A stretch of DNA of 64,000 nucleotides. Source: Fibrobacter sp. UWB5. Its GTDB lineage: Bacteria; Fibrobacterota; Fibrobacteria; Fibrobacterales; Fibrobacteraceae. Below are positions 31,008 through 39,199 of the stretch, piece by piece; position 1 is the stretch's first letter, and each line of letters opens with the position of its first letter. Made by a program: the position numbers and the translations under genes. The notes under the pieces were generated by a model. The model was not told the origin of the DNA. It worked only from the letters and a program-made list of their open reading frames with translations, and did no database searches. The DNA lies in assembly GCF_002210295.1 (NCBI RefSeq), contig NZ_MWQH01000001.1, positions 496,001 through 560,000 on the forward strand. Direction: 5' to 3'.

Positions 31008-31074
31008 GCGCCGTGCTGAAGCGGGCTTTAAGCCTGCATTCTATGTAAAAAGTACAGCCTTTGTAAATAAATTC

Positions 31075-31103
31075 TTGCTTTTTTGACTTTTTTAAAGTAT
31101 AAT
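31075..31103 (+). promoter_or_regulatory. Strong sigma70-like promoter of the Ala/Pro-rich outer-membrane protein
   Basis: TTGCTT - 17 nt - TATAAT, ending 30 nt before the ATG at 31133. An upstream stretch CAGCCTTTGTAAATAAA resembles TAGCCTTTGTAGTAAATA before the Wzi-like gene at 35511. Confidence 0.6.
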
Positions 31104-31132
31104 TGCAAAAGAAAGTAAACAAACGAGGTTGT

Positions 31133-32629
31133 ATGAATCTGAAGAAAATTTTTGCAATGGCTCTCGTGTCGGCTGCTTTCGCCATGGCACAAGAAGCTGC
31201 CCCTGCTAAAAAGGCCGCTCCTGCTGAAGCTGCACAACCTGCCCCTGCCGCAGAAGCTCCGGCTACAGAAGCCCAGCCTGCAGCAGCACCTGCCGCTGAA
31301 ACTCCGGCTCCTGCCGAAGTTGCACAGCCTGCCCAAGAGGCCGCTCCTGCAGCTGCCCCTGCAGGAACTGCAGAAGCTCCTGCCGCAGAAACCTCGGCCG
31401 CCGAAGCCCAGGCTCCGGCTGAAGTGGCCCAGCCCGTTCAAGAACCCGCTCCTGCTGCAGCCCCTGCAGAAACAGCAAAGCCTGCAGAGCCCGAACAGGT
31501 TGCCGCGCCGTCTGATGCACCCCAGGGTCCGCAAGGCGCTCCCGAAGGCGTGCGCATGGGCCCGCCCAAAACACCGTTTACCGTCATTCACGGCAGCGCT
31601 TACAATACCGTCAAGAACGAAGCCGCTGGCGACAATGTCGACCTTCTTTTGGATCGCCGTTTGACCAAGTTCTACGGCCAGAAATTCTTCTACATCGAAC
31701 CCGCTGGCGAACGCGGTGTCGTTTCGCTCGGTAATTTCTTTGGCGCCATGGATATTTCGGGCGATGTAGGCCGTGCCACCCTCGGCTACACCAACGGTAG
31801 CTTCGGTGCCGAAATCCGTGCTGGCGTCGGCAAGCGCTATTTCGACAACGACAACGTTGAACAGAAGGTTTCTTACAACGGAAATGACTTCGGTCTTACT
31901 TTGTCCCAAATGCTCGGCGGCTATGTGCTCACCTTGGGCGGTGACTGGATTACCGTTGCCGAAGAAACCGATACGGATCCTAAGGCAAAGCGCGCGCCGA
32001 CCACTGAAGAACGCTACCGCGACCTTACCGCGACCCTCGTGCTTACCGATGGCCCGTCTGCCCGTAAGCATTTCTGGTCTGCCGGCGTGAACTTTACCCG
32101 TCACGTCAACGAAATGGAAGTGGCCGGTTCCCTCAAGAACGAAAATCCCGACTCCTATATCAGTGTCGTTCCGTTCTTCAACTACGGTACTCCCGCACTC
32201 CAGTCGGAACATGCAAGACTCATGCTCGGCTTGAACACGGCGGTTCCTACCGTTATTCAGGATGAATACATTGTCCGCGACACCACCAGCGGGGCATCCG
32301 CCAAGAAGAACATGACCCACGTAGGCCTTTCGCTGACGCCGAACGTAGTGGGCGAGGTCCTTCTGGGTGAATCGGTCATGCTCTTTGGTGAAGCCGCTTA
32401 CCAGTGGGAAGCCGTGTCTTACACCAAGGGCGAAAACGTCGAAGCCGGTGACTACAAGGTGCTCGAAAGCGTGGCCGACAAGGTCCAGGCGACTGTTGGC
32501 TTCCGTTACCAGTACAAGGATTGGGCCGCTTGCGAATTTGCCTTTGGCGATTCCTTCTTCACCGACACCAAGTCCATCTTCAATGGCGAAGGCGTGTTCG
32601 TAAGCTTCGGTGGCTTTATCTACTTCTAG
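31133..32629 (+). CDS. Outer-membrane protein with long Ala/Pro-rich linker
   Basis: 498 aa from ATG at 31133 (ACGAGG upstream). A signal peptide (about 1-19, ending AFAMA) is followed by about 115 residues composed almost entirely of Ala, Pro, Glu and Gln in irregular 'AAPAAEAP' units, then a region of alternating strands (about 150-498) that ends in FVSFGGFIYF with a terminal Phe, typical of outer-membrane beta barrels. The Ala/Pro linker may span or bind the peptidoglycan, as proline-rich periplasmic segments do elsewhere. The strong promoter suggests an abundant protein. Function unknown; no porin family was recognised. Confidence 0.8.
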   Translation: MNLKKIFAMALVSAAFAMAQEAAPAKKAAPAEAAQPAPAAEAPATEAQPAAAPAAETPAPAEVAQPAQEAAPAAAPAGTAEAPAAETSAAEAQAPAEVAQPVQEPAPAAAPAETAKPAEPEQVAAPSDAPQGPQGAPEGVRMGPPKTPFTVIHGSAYNTVKNEAAGDNVDLLLDRRLTKFYGQKFFYIEPAGERGVVSLGNFFGAMDISGDVGRATLGYTNGSFGAEIRAGVGKRYFDNDNVEQKVSYNGNDFGLTLSQMLGGYVLTLGGDWITVAEETDTDPKAKRAPTTEERYRDLTATLVLTDGPSARKHFWSAGVNFTRHVNEMEVAGSLKNENPDSYISVVPFFNYGTPALQSEHARLMLGLNTAVPTVIQDEYIVRDTTSGASAKKNMTHVGLSLTPNVVGEVLLGESVMLFGEAAYQWEAVSYTKGENVEAGDYKVLESVADKVQATVGFRYQYKDWAACEFAFGDSFFTDTKSIFNGEGVFVSFGGFIYF

Positions 32630-32684
32630 TGACAAATAGTCCTTTTTCGGGCCTTATCGGTCCAAATGGAGTATGTTTTTATGA

Positions 32685-32716
32685 AAAAGGTAACCTCGTT
32701 CAGGGTGCCTTTTTTC
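32685..32716 (+). terminator. Terminator between the outer-membrane protein gene and nfnA
   Basis: AAAAGGTAACCT-CGTTC-AGGGTGCCTTTT followed by TT, a 12-bp stem with one mismatch. Confidence 0.75.
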
Positions 32717-32724
32717 TATTTTTC
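32717..32724 (+). promoter_or_regulatory. Near-match TAnnTTTG element of nfnAB
   Basis: TATTTTTC starts directly after the T-tract of the preceding terminator and ends 8 nt before the nfnA ATG; one base differs from TAnnTTTG. This leaves nfnAB with its own promoter. Confidence 0.4.
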
Positions 32725-32732
32725 AGCCCACT

Positions 32733-33620
32733 ATGGCAAAAATTCTCTTTAAAAAACAAATGTCTTCCGCGGTCTACATGTTCCGCGTCGAGGCCCCGCT
32801 GATCGCTCAAGAGCGTAAGGCCGGCCAGTTTATCATCCTCCAGACGAACAAGGACAACGGCGAACGCGTGCCTCTCACCATCGCCGATGCCGACACGACT
32901 GAAGGCTCTATCACCCTGATTTTCCAGACGGTTGGCAAGACCACCACCGAACTTTCCAAGTTCGAAGTCGGTGACGATATTCCCGTGCTCGTGGGCCCGC
33001 TCGGCTCTCCGACCCACATCGAGAATTTTGGCCACGTGGTTTGCGTGTGCGGTGGCGTGGGTATCGCCCCGATGCACCCGATCGTTCAGGCCCTCAAGGC
33101 TGCAGGCAACAAGGTCACCATCATCATGGGTGCCCGTAACGAAAGCCTGTTCCTCATGAAGGACGAAATGACCGCTCTCGCCGACAACATCATCTTCATG
33201 ACCGACGACGGTTCCTATGGCCGCAAGGGGCTCGTGACCGAACCGCTTAAGGAACTCTGCGAAGACACCAAGGGCAAGCCCGACATGGTGATCGCTATCG
33301 GTCCTCCGATCATGATGAAGTTCTGCGCCCTCACCACCAAGCCCTACGGCGTGAAGACCGTGGTGAGCCTCAATAGCATCATGGTGGACGGAACCGGCAT
33401 GTGCGGTGGCTGCCGCGTGACTATCGGTGGCAAGACCAAGTTCGTCTGCGTCGACGGTCCGGAATTCGACGGTCACGAAGTCGACTGGAACAACATGCTC
33501 CAGCGTATGGGCGCCTTCAAGCCCCAGGAACAGGAATCTCTGCACCGCTTCGGTGCAAACGATGGCCACAAGTGCAACATTGACAAGATGGCTGACGCAA
33601 AGGCCAAGGAGAGCAAGTAA
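32733..33620 (+). CDS. nfnA: NADH-dependent ferredoxin:NADP+ oxidoreductase subunit A (NfnA / sulfide dehydrogenase beta type)
   Basis: 295 aa. A ferredoxin-reductase-like FAD domain (VPLTIADADT), a nucleotide-binding domain (CGGVGIAPMHPIVQAL) and a C-terminal [2Fe-2S] site, GMCGGCRVTIGG with a further Cys in FVCVDGPEFDGHEVDW, as in NfnA/SudB. With NfnB it forms the cytoplasmic flavin-bifurcating transhydrogenase that couples NADPH, NAD+ and ferredoxin. The last codon overlaps the nfnB start by one base. No good SD is seen; the leader is very short. In a fermenter making succinate this enzyme would balance NADPH and reduced ferredoxin pools. Confidence 0.93.
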   Translation: MAKILFKKQMSSAVYMFRVEAPLIAQERKAGQFIILQTNKDNGERVPLTIADADTTEGSITLIFQTVGKTTTELSKFEVGDDIPVLVGPLGSPTHIENFGHVVCVCGGVGIAPMHPIVQALKAAGNKVTIIMGARNESLFLMKDEMTALADNIIFMTDDGSYGRKGLVTEPLKELCEDTKGKPDMVIAIGPPIMMKFCALTTKPYGVKTVVSLNSIMVDGTGMCGGCRVTIGGKTKFVCVDGPEFDGHEVDWNNMLQRMGAFKPQEQESLHRFGANDGHKCNIDKMADAKAKESK

Positions 33621-35119
33621 TGTCTGAACATTTGACTCGTGAACAGTTGGACGCCGCCGCCAAGGTGGAACTTGAAAAGATTAATGCCCTTCCGAAGCCG
33701 CTCAAGCCCAAGGACAAGACTGCCATTCCGGCACAGCCGATGCCGCAGCTCGAACCCAGCTACCGCGCCCGCGTGATGGAAGAAGTCGCCCAGGGTTACA
33801 CCGAAGCCCAGGCTATCGTCGAAGCTAACCGCTGCCTCGCTTGTAAGAACCAGCCTTGCGTCGAAAGCTGCCCGGTGCACATCGACATTCCGGCCTTCAT
33901 CGCCAAGATTGCCGAAGGTGACTTCAAGGCCGCTATCGCCAAGATTAAGGAAACCAGCTTGCTCCCGGCAATCTGCGGCCGCGTTTGCCCGCAGGAACGC
34001 CAGTGCCAGATGAACTGCACCATGGGCAAGATGCACAAGGACGTGAACCAGGCTGTGGCTATCGGCCGCCTGGAACGCTTTGCTGCCGACTATGAACGCA
34101 ACAACGGTGGTGCCTCTGTGCCGGCCGTGAAGCCCGCTACCGGCAAGAAGGTGGCTGTGATCGGTTCCGGTCCTGCCGGCCTGGTTGTCGCTGCTGACGT
34201 GCGCCGCGAAGGCCACGACGTGACCATCTTCGAAGCTTTCCACAAGCTTGGTGGTGTGGTCCGCTACGGTATTCCTGAATTCCGTCTCCCGAAGAAGATC
34301 GTGGACAACGAAATTGAATCCCTCGCTGCCATGGGCGTGAAGTTCGAGACAAATTTTGTCATCGGCCGTACCCGCAAGCTCAAGGACTTGATTGAAAAGG
34401 ATGGCTTCGATGCCGTGTTCGTCGGTACTGGTGCAGGCCTCCCGCTCTTCATGAACATCGAAGGTGAAAACTTGGTTGGTGTGTTCGCCGCTAACGAATA
34501 CCTGACCCGCGCCAACCTCATGCGCGCCTACGACAAGGAACATGCAGATACTCCGATGTGGCCCGGTAAGAACGTGGTCGTTCTCGGTGGTGGTAACGTC
34601 GCTATGGACGCTGCCCGTATGGCTCTCCGTCTCGGTGCCGAAAAGGTCCGCATCATTTACCGCCGCAGCATGAACGAACTCCCGGCCCGTAAGGAAGAAG
34701 TTCTCCATGCTCAGGAAGAGGGTGTCGAATTCTGCGTTCTGCAGAACCCGGCCAAGATCCTTGGCGACGAAGCCGGCCACGTGCGCGGCATGCTCGTCGA
34801 CAAGTACGAACTCGGCGAACCCGACGAAAAGGGCCGTCCGCGTCCGGTCAAGGTCGAAGGTGCAAGCTTCGAAATCGAATGCGACACCGTGCTCGTTGCT
34901 ATCGGTAACGGTTCTAACCCGCTCATCAGCAACACCACGCCGGAACTCTCCGTCGACAAGAAGGGTCACATCCTTCTCGAAGATGCTGCTGCCAACAAGA
35001 CCTTTATGGAAAAGGTTTATGCCGGTGGTGACATCGTGCTCGGCGCTGCAACCGTGATCCTCGCCATGGGTGAGGGTCGTCGTGCTGCTGCAGGCATCAA
35101 CGAATATTTGAAGAAATAA
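33620..35119 (+). CDS. nfnB: NADH-dependent ferredoxin:NADP+ oxidoreductase subunit B (NfnB, GltD-like)
   Basis: 499 aa. Two Cys clusters for [4Fe-4S] in the N-terminal part (CLACKNQPCVESCP and CGRVCPQERQCQMNC), then two Rossmann domains: VIGSGPAGLVVA (FAD) and VLGGGNVAMDAARMA (NADP). This is the GltD/NfnB family. It is directly coupled to nfnA (stop/start overlap), which distinguishes it from the glutamate synthase small subunit; in databases such genes are often called gltA. Two strong hairpins follow downstream. Confidence 0.93.
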   Translation: MSEHLTREQLDAAAKVELEKINALPKPLKPKDKTAIPAQPMPQLEPSYRARVMEEVAQGYTEAQAIVEANRCLACKNQPCVESCPVHIDIPAFIAKIAEGDFKAAIAKIKETSLLPAICGRVCPQERQCQMNCTMGKMHKDVNQAVAIGRLERFAADYERNNGGASVPAVKPATGKKVAVIGSGPAGLVVAADVRREGHDVTIFEAFHKLGGVVRYGIPEFRLPKKIVDNEIESLAAMGVKFETNFVIGRTRKLKDLIEKDGFDAVFVGTGAGLPLFMNIEGENLVGVFAANEYLTRANLMRAYDKEHADTPMWPGKNVVVLGGGNVAMDAARMALRLGAEKVRIIYRRSMNELPARKEEVLHAQEEGVEFCVLQNPAKILGDEAGHVRGMLVDKYELGEPDEKGRPRPVKVEGASFEIECDTVLVAIGNGSNPLISNTTPELSVDKKGHILLEDAAANKTFMEKVYAGGDIVLGAATVILAMGEGRRAAAGINEYLKK

Positions 35120-35133
35120 ACTTCGCGATAGTT

Positions 35134-35185
35134 CGTCACCCGGACTCTCGACGTACGAGTTGTACGCCTTCGGTCCGGGTTCCTG
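35134..35185. repeat. Dispersed palindromic repeat, long-loop copy
   Basis: GTCACCCGGACT ... GGTCCGGGTTCCTGC: same end sequences and stem type as the copies at 57037 and 57668 but with a longer centre that itself contains CGACGTACGAGTTGTACG. Confidence 0.5.
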
Positions 35186-35220
35186 CTCTCGCTCGTTTCT
35201 TCTTCAAATCTTAGATTTGA

Positions 35221-35250
35221 AAAAAAGATGGTCTTTTGACCATCTTTTTT
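35221..35250 (+). terminator. First terminator after nfnAB
   Basis: AAAAAAGATGGTC-TTTT-GACCATCTTTTTT, a perfect 13-bp stem, about 100 nt after the nfnB stop. Confidence 0.85.
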
Positions 35251-35343
35251 GATTTTCAGTTATGGGGGCTCGGCTCCTGCTCTCGCTAGGTTCCTTTTCC
35301 AAGCCCTGAAGAAAAATGTTTCTTCTTCAAATCTTGGATTTGG

Positions 35344-35373
35344 AAAAAAAGATGGTTTCGGCCATCTTTTTTT
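35344..35373 (+). terminator. Second terminator after nfnAB
   Basis: AAAAAAAGATGG-TTTCGG-CCATCTTTTTTT, a 12-bp stem nearly identical to the first. It marks the last higher-GC DNA before the AT-rich glycan island. Confidence 0.8.
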
Positions 35374-35510
35374 ATGCGTTAATTTGCCTTAATTGCGGCT
35401 TTTGGAGTGCAGAACGGAATGTGAACAAAACTTTGGTCTGAAACAGGGTATTTTTACTGTGTAGCCTTTGTAGTAAATACGTATTTTGTTAAATTGAGAA
35501 AGAAATAGAG

Positions 35511-36983
35511 ATGACGATGATTTATAGATATTTATTAATCCTTTTTTTGTGCATATCGGCGTCTTCTTTTGCATCTCCTGTTATTTCGCCAGAACGGTAC
35601 AATCTTAAACTTCTTCAGACGGCTCCAATGCTGTTCGACTTTCATCGTTTAACGACTTCTTCGTTAAGACAGGAATTTCATTATCCGCAGCGCGATTCTT
35701 CTTGGCGCAAGAATGCAAAATCGTTTGAAAAAGATGCCCTGTTCTTGCATCATTCCGATCATTCTTTTCTTGCTGCAAGTCTTGTCGGTGGAATCGATTA
35801 TCGTGCTGGGGAAGCCCTTGGCGATACAATTTGGCCGGGAATTGATGGTGGTCTTTTTTTGAGAGGGTATATTGATTCCTTGGAGTTTGTTTTAGATGCA
35901 CGAATTTATTCTGAAAGTCATTCTTCTCAAAATCCCAAGTCGTATGATGGGGAATACATTGATTTGCAGGAAGAAAACAGTAATGATGGACTGGAGTATG
36001 TGAGCTACGCACGTTATCGTGGGCATTTGGCTTTGAATATGGGCTTTGCTCGGTTTGATGTCGGACGTGACGTAATGCATTGGGGCCCAGGCTATTATAA
36101 TAATTTGGCGTTGAACCAATTCTCGCTTCCTTTCAATTCAATGTCTGTCGATTTGCAAGTGGGGCCTCTCACAGTGGTTTCTGTTTATGGCGATTTGCGT
36201 ATTTATAAGGGGAACGTTAATGAGGGGAATAAAGAAGCTCGCAATCTTTATGGGCATCGTTACGAACTGAACTTCGGTGATTTGATTATAGGAATGAGTG
36301 AACTTCAGGTCGTTTATGATGATAACGATGTGTGGTTGTTAGTTCCGATTGTTCCGCTTTTCATGGAAAAAGGAAACTATACTGAAAGTTCCAATAATGG
36401 AGCGCTGTCTTTTGATTTGAATTATAGATTGTTCAATATGGCTCGAATTTATACAGAGTTTTTCATGGATGATTTTCAGAGCCCGGCAGAGCTTATAAAA
36501 AATGAGGATGTGCAATCCAAATGGGCTTGGATGGTGGGCGCCCAAATAGGCCATGATTTTGAGTGGAAGTCTCATAAGCTTGAATTGGGAACCCTAGTCG
36601 AATATGCTCGAGTTGAACCTTATGTATATACGCATTTTAATAGCAATACGGCTCAGTTGGCGCACCTGGAGGTTCCTTTGGGAAATCAGGGAGGACCGAA
36701 TAGCCAGACTATTGAATGGCTTGCTTATTCACGTGTTGATGGCCGATGGGTTGCGGGACTTCATCAGAAATGGTTCTGGAAAGGTAATGATGCGGGTAGT
36801 TCCCTGAATGATCCGAATCCTTCGAATCATGCGAATGTGAAAAAACGTTTTCTCCATGGGGCCAAAATGCAATATTCATTAACCCCAATTTTGGGTTATG
36901 AAGGCCGATTTGTCAATTTTGCGTTAGAATGGACATTTGTTGATGGCAAGAAAGTATACTCTAGAGCTGGATTTAAGTGGTGA
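35511..36983 (+). CDS. Capsule-assembly Wzi-family outer-membrane protein
   Basis: 490 aa, signal peptide (about 1-22). The segment RDVMHWGPGYYNNLALNQFS is characteristic of Wzi-like proteins ('WGPGY.. L.LS'), which are outer-membrane barrels holding capsule at the cell surface. It ends in a Trp (RAGFKW) like an outer-membrane barrel. It stands first in the AT-rich polysaccharide region, before glycosyltransferases, EpsG-type polymerase and flippase genes, which supports a role in surface-glycan attachment. Start ATG at 35511 or 35517. Confidence 0.85.
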   Translation: MTMIYRYLLILFLCISASSFASPVISPERYNLKLLQTAPMLFDFHRLTTSSLRQEFHYPQRDSSWRKNAKSFEKDALFLHHSDHSFLAASLVGGIDYRAGEALGDTIWPGIDGGLFLRGYIDSLEFVLDARIYSESHSSQNPKSYDGEYIDLQEENSNDGLEYVSYARYRGHLALNMGFARFDVGRDVMHWGPGYYNNLALNQFSLPFNSMSVDLQVGPLTVVSVYGDLRIYKGNVNEGNKEARNLYGHRYELNFGDLIIGMSELQVVYDDNDVWLLVPIVPLFMEKGNYTESSNNGALSFDLNYRLFNMARIYTEFFMDDFQSPAELIKNEDVQSKWAWMVGAQIGHDFEWKSHKLELGTLVEYARVEPYVYTHFNSNTAQLAHLEVPLGNQGGPNSQTIEWLAYSRVDGRWVAGLHQKWFWKGNDAGSSLNDPNPSNHANVKKRFLHGAKMQYSLTPILGYEGRFVNFALEWTFVDGKKVYSRAGFKW

Positions 36984-37181
36984 AAAAGAGGGCGTCTATA
37001 CTCTTTAGTGAAAATAGCTCAATACAGGAAATTTTTTTTGTCACTTTGTTTATGTATTTATTAAATTATGTGAAGGAATGTTTTTTTAATTATTATAAAC
37101 TTGCGATGATCTTGTGTGACAGTGTTATTTTGTTGAACGGACCTCGGTGCGGAGTTCCCTGCAAGAGGAGAATTGTATAAT

Positions 37182-38147
37182 ATGCAGTTCGATACTTTTA
37201 TCATATTTGGTGGTTGCGGTTTTATTGGTTCGCATACGGCGAATTTGCTTCGTTCAAGATACCCAGATGCAAAAATTGTTATTGCAGACCTTTTGGCAGA
37301 GGGATCCGCTCTTTCTCAAAGAGTCGATGTGCGTAACCCGATCAGTTTACAGGGTGAATTTGGTAAAAGTACCTTAATATTTAATTTCGCGGCAATTCAT
37401 CGTACGCCAGGTCATCCTGACCATGCATATTTTGAAACGAACATTCGTGGTGCCGAAAATGTTTGCGAATTCGCACGCGAACACAACATTGAAAACATTG
37501 TTTTTACTAGTAGTATTGCCCCGTATGGAGCGGCCGAAGAATTAAAGACGGAAGAAACTCTGCCAACTCCCAACACACCTTATGGCATATCTAAATTGGT
37601 GGCCGAAAAGATTCATCGTGAATGGGCTGCCGAAGATTCTAATCGTAGACTCTCGATTGTGCGCCCGGGCATTGTGTTCGGTACCGGTGAAAATGGTAAC
37701 ATGACCCGCCTCTATAGGGCGCTCAAGAAACGTAAGTTTGCTTATGCGGGCCGTAAGGATACAATCAAGGCTTGCATTTATGTGAAGGACTTGGTGCGTG
37801 TGATGCTGGCCATGGCTGAAAATCAAAATGCTGACCGCATTCAGTTGCATAACTGTTGCTATTATCCCTCATTTACCATTGAACAAATTGCTAATACCAT
37901 GCTCAAAGCAACAGGCATGAATCGTCATATTCCGTATATTCCCAAGAAACCCATGATGGCTGCTGCTACCATTTGTGGTGTGCTTGGAGGCTTGGGACTA
38001 GGTATTTGCCCTGCTCGTGTGAAAAAGCTGATGATTAGCACGAATATTGATGGTCATAAACTGGCGAAAAACTATCCGCTTTCTTATTCGCTAGAAAGTG
38101 CGTTTAGGGATTGGTTTAAGGATTGCGAAGAAAAGGAACTGGTGTAA
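37182..38147 (+). CDS. NAD-dependent nucleotide-sugar epimerase/dehydratase
   Basis: 321 aa from ATG at 37182; TTG at 37173 is too close to the SD (AGAGGAG ending 37170). Extended SDR motifs: GGCGFIGSH for NAD binding, TSSIAPYG (catalytic Ser/Thr region) and TPYGISK (Tyr and Lys). It changes the sugar of a nucleotide sugar for the polysaccharide; exact substrate not deducible. The C-terminal part has a hydrophobic stretch (ATICGVLGGLGLGIC) found in some membrane-associated members. The 198-nt spacer upstream shows no other gene. The stop overlaps the next start (TAATG). Confidence 0.9.
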   Translation: MQFDTFIIFGGCGFIGSHTANLLRSRYPDAKIVIADLLAEGSALSQRVDVRNPISLQGEFGKSTLIFNFAAIHRTPGHPDHAYFETNIRGAENVCEFAREHNIENIVFTSSIAPYGAAEELKTEETLPTPNTPYGISKLVAEKIHREWAAEDSNRRLSIVRPGIVFGTGENGNMTRLYRALKKRKFAYAGRKDTIKACIYVKDLVRVMLAMAENQNADRIQLHNCCYYPSFTIEQIANTMLKATGMNRHIPYIPKKPMMAAATICGVLGGLGLGICPARVKKLMISTNIDGHKLAKNYPLSYSLESAFRDWFKDCEEKELV

Positions 38148-39070
38148 TGAGCATGTCTTCTAGGAAGGTTAGCGTTATTATAATGACGCTTAACGCTGAA
38201 ATGTATATCAAGAACATGCTTGATATTTTGTGTAGACAATCATTAAGGCCGGTTGAAATAATTGTTGCTGATTCTGAGTCAACTGATAAAACTGTTGAAA
38301 TTGCCAAAACATATGAATTGGTGAAAATATTTGATGTAAAGCGGTCTGAATTTGACCATGGTGGCTCTCGAGATGCAGCTTTGAGAGCGTCTGTAGGCGA
38401 TTTTGTTTTGTTCTTTACGCAGGATGCTGTAATTGAACAGGAAAATTACATTGAACAGATTACATCTAATTTTGAGGATGAATCTGTTGCTATGGTTTGT
38501 GCTCGTCAAAAGGCAAAAACTGATGCCGCTCATTATGAACGTCTAATTCGGGAATTTAATTACCCAATGGTAAAGAAAGTTCGTACCAAGGCTGATATTG
38601 ATGTAATGGGCGTGAAGGCTTTTTATATGAGCGATGCATGTTCAGCATATAGAAGAACTGCATATTTTGATTTGGGCGGATTTGAACATCCAATTCTTAC
38701 CAACGAGGATATGCTGATTGCTGCATGCGCTCTGAAAAAAGGTTACAAAACTGTTTACGATCCCAGTGTTTATGTGCTGCATTCTCACAATTTTACGTGC
38801 AAACAAGAATTTAAACGTAATTTTGATGTTGCAGCCTTTATGGTCATGCACAAAGATGTATTTGCTGGTATGAAGATTGAAGGCGAAGGAATGAAATTAG
38901 TGAAATATGTGTCTAAAGGTTTGCTTAGTCGGTTGCACTTTATCTCTTTCTTTAAATTCGGTATGATTTGTGTTGCTAAGTTTGCTGGATATCGTAAAGG
39001 CTGTTGTGTTGAAAGTATGGGTCTTGACGAAATAAAAGAGAATAGTGGTTTGCCTGGGTGGTGGAAGTAG
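38147..39070 (+). CDS. Glycosyltransferase family 2 protein
   Basis: 307 aa from ATG at 38147, overlapping the stop of the epimerase. GT-A fold signs: VSVIIMTLNAEMYI at the N-terminus, IIVADSESTDKT, GGSRDAALRA, and DMLIAACALKKGYK in the acceptor domain. It resembles rhamnosyltransferase-like GT2 enzymes of O-antigen and capsule loci. Acts on the inner face of the membrane on a lipid-linked glycan. Confidence 0.9.
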   Translation: MSMSSRKVSVIIMTLNAEMYIKNMLDILCRQSLRPVEIIVADSESTDKTVEIAKTYELVKIFDVKRSEFDHGGSRDAALRASVGDFVLFFTQDAVIEQENYIEQITSNFEDESVAMVCARQKAKTDAAHYERLIREFNYPMVKKVRTKADIDVMGVKAFYMSDACSAYRRTAYFDLGGFEHPILTNEDMLIAACALKKGYKTVYDPSVYVLHSHNFTCKQEFKRNFDVAAFMVMHKDVFAGMKIEGEGMKLVKYVSKGLLSRLHFISFFKFGMICVAKFAGYRKGCCVESMGLDEIKENSGLPGWWK

Positions 39071-39199
39071 CTTTGGGGGAGTAAGGTCTGTTTGGCATAG
39101 GAATGGTTGACAGACGAGCTTGGTTGCGTGAATTCTTTTTTTGAACTACCTTAATCTTTGTGACGAAATTGCTTTATTTATGGATGAAAAAGGGCGCGT

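Larger units (their letters stand above)
35186..35373 (+). repeat. Duplicated hairpin module downstream of nfnB
   Basis: CTGCTCTCGCT ... TTTCTTCTTCAAATCTT(A/G)GATTTG(A/G)AAAAAAAGATGG occurs twice (about 35183-35250 and 35283-35373), each copy ending in a rho-independent hairpin. The second copy carries about 30 extra bases (CCTTTTCCAAGCCCTGAAG). Confidence 0.7.

Noticed and set aside
32630-32732. Attenuator or riboswitch controlling nfnAB
   Set aside because: The hairpin follows the upstream gene's stop as a normal terminator, and a TATTTTTC element lies between it and the ATG, so an independent promoter is the simpler reading; no riboswitch-like conserved core is seen.
32665-32757. Small ORF starting ATG GAG TAT that overlaps the nfnA start (possible leader peptide)
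   Set aside because: It runs through the terminator stem and into nfnA out of frame, has no SD and no residue bias; chance is adequate.
36977-37377. Small + strand frames (67 and 76 codons) between the Wzi-like gene and the epimerase
   Set aside because: They are AT-rich chance frames, one overlapping the epimerase in another phase, with no sign of coding.
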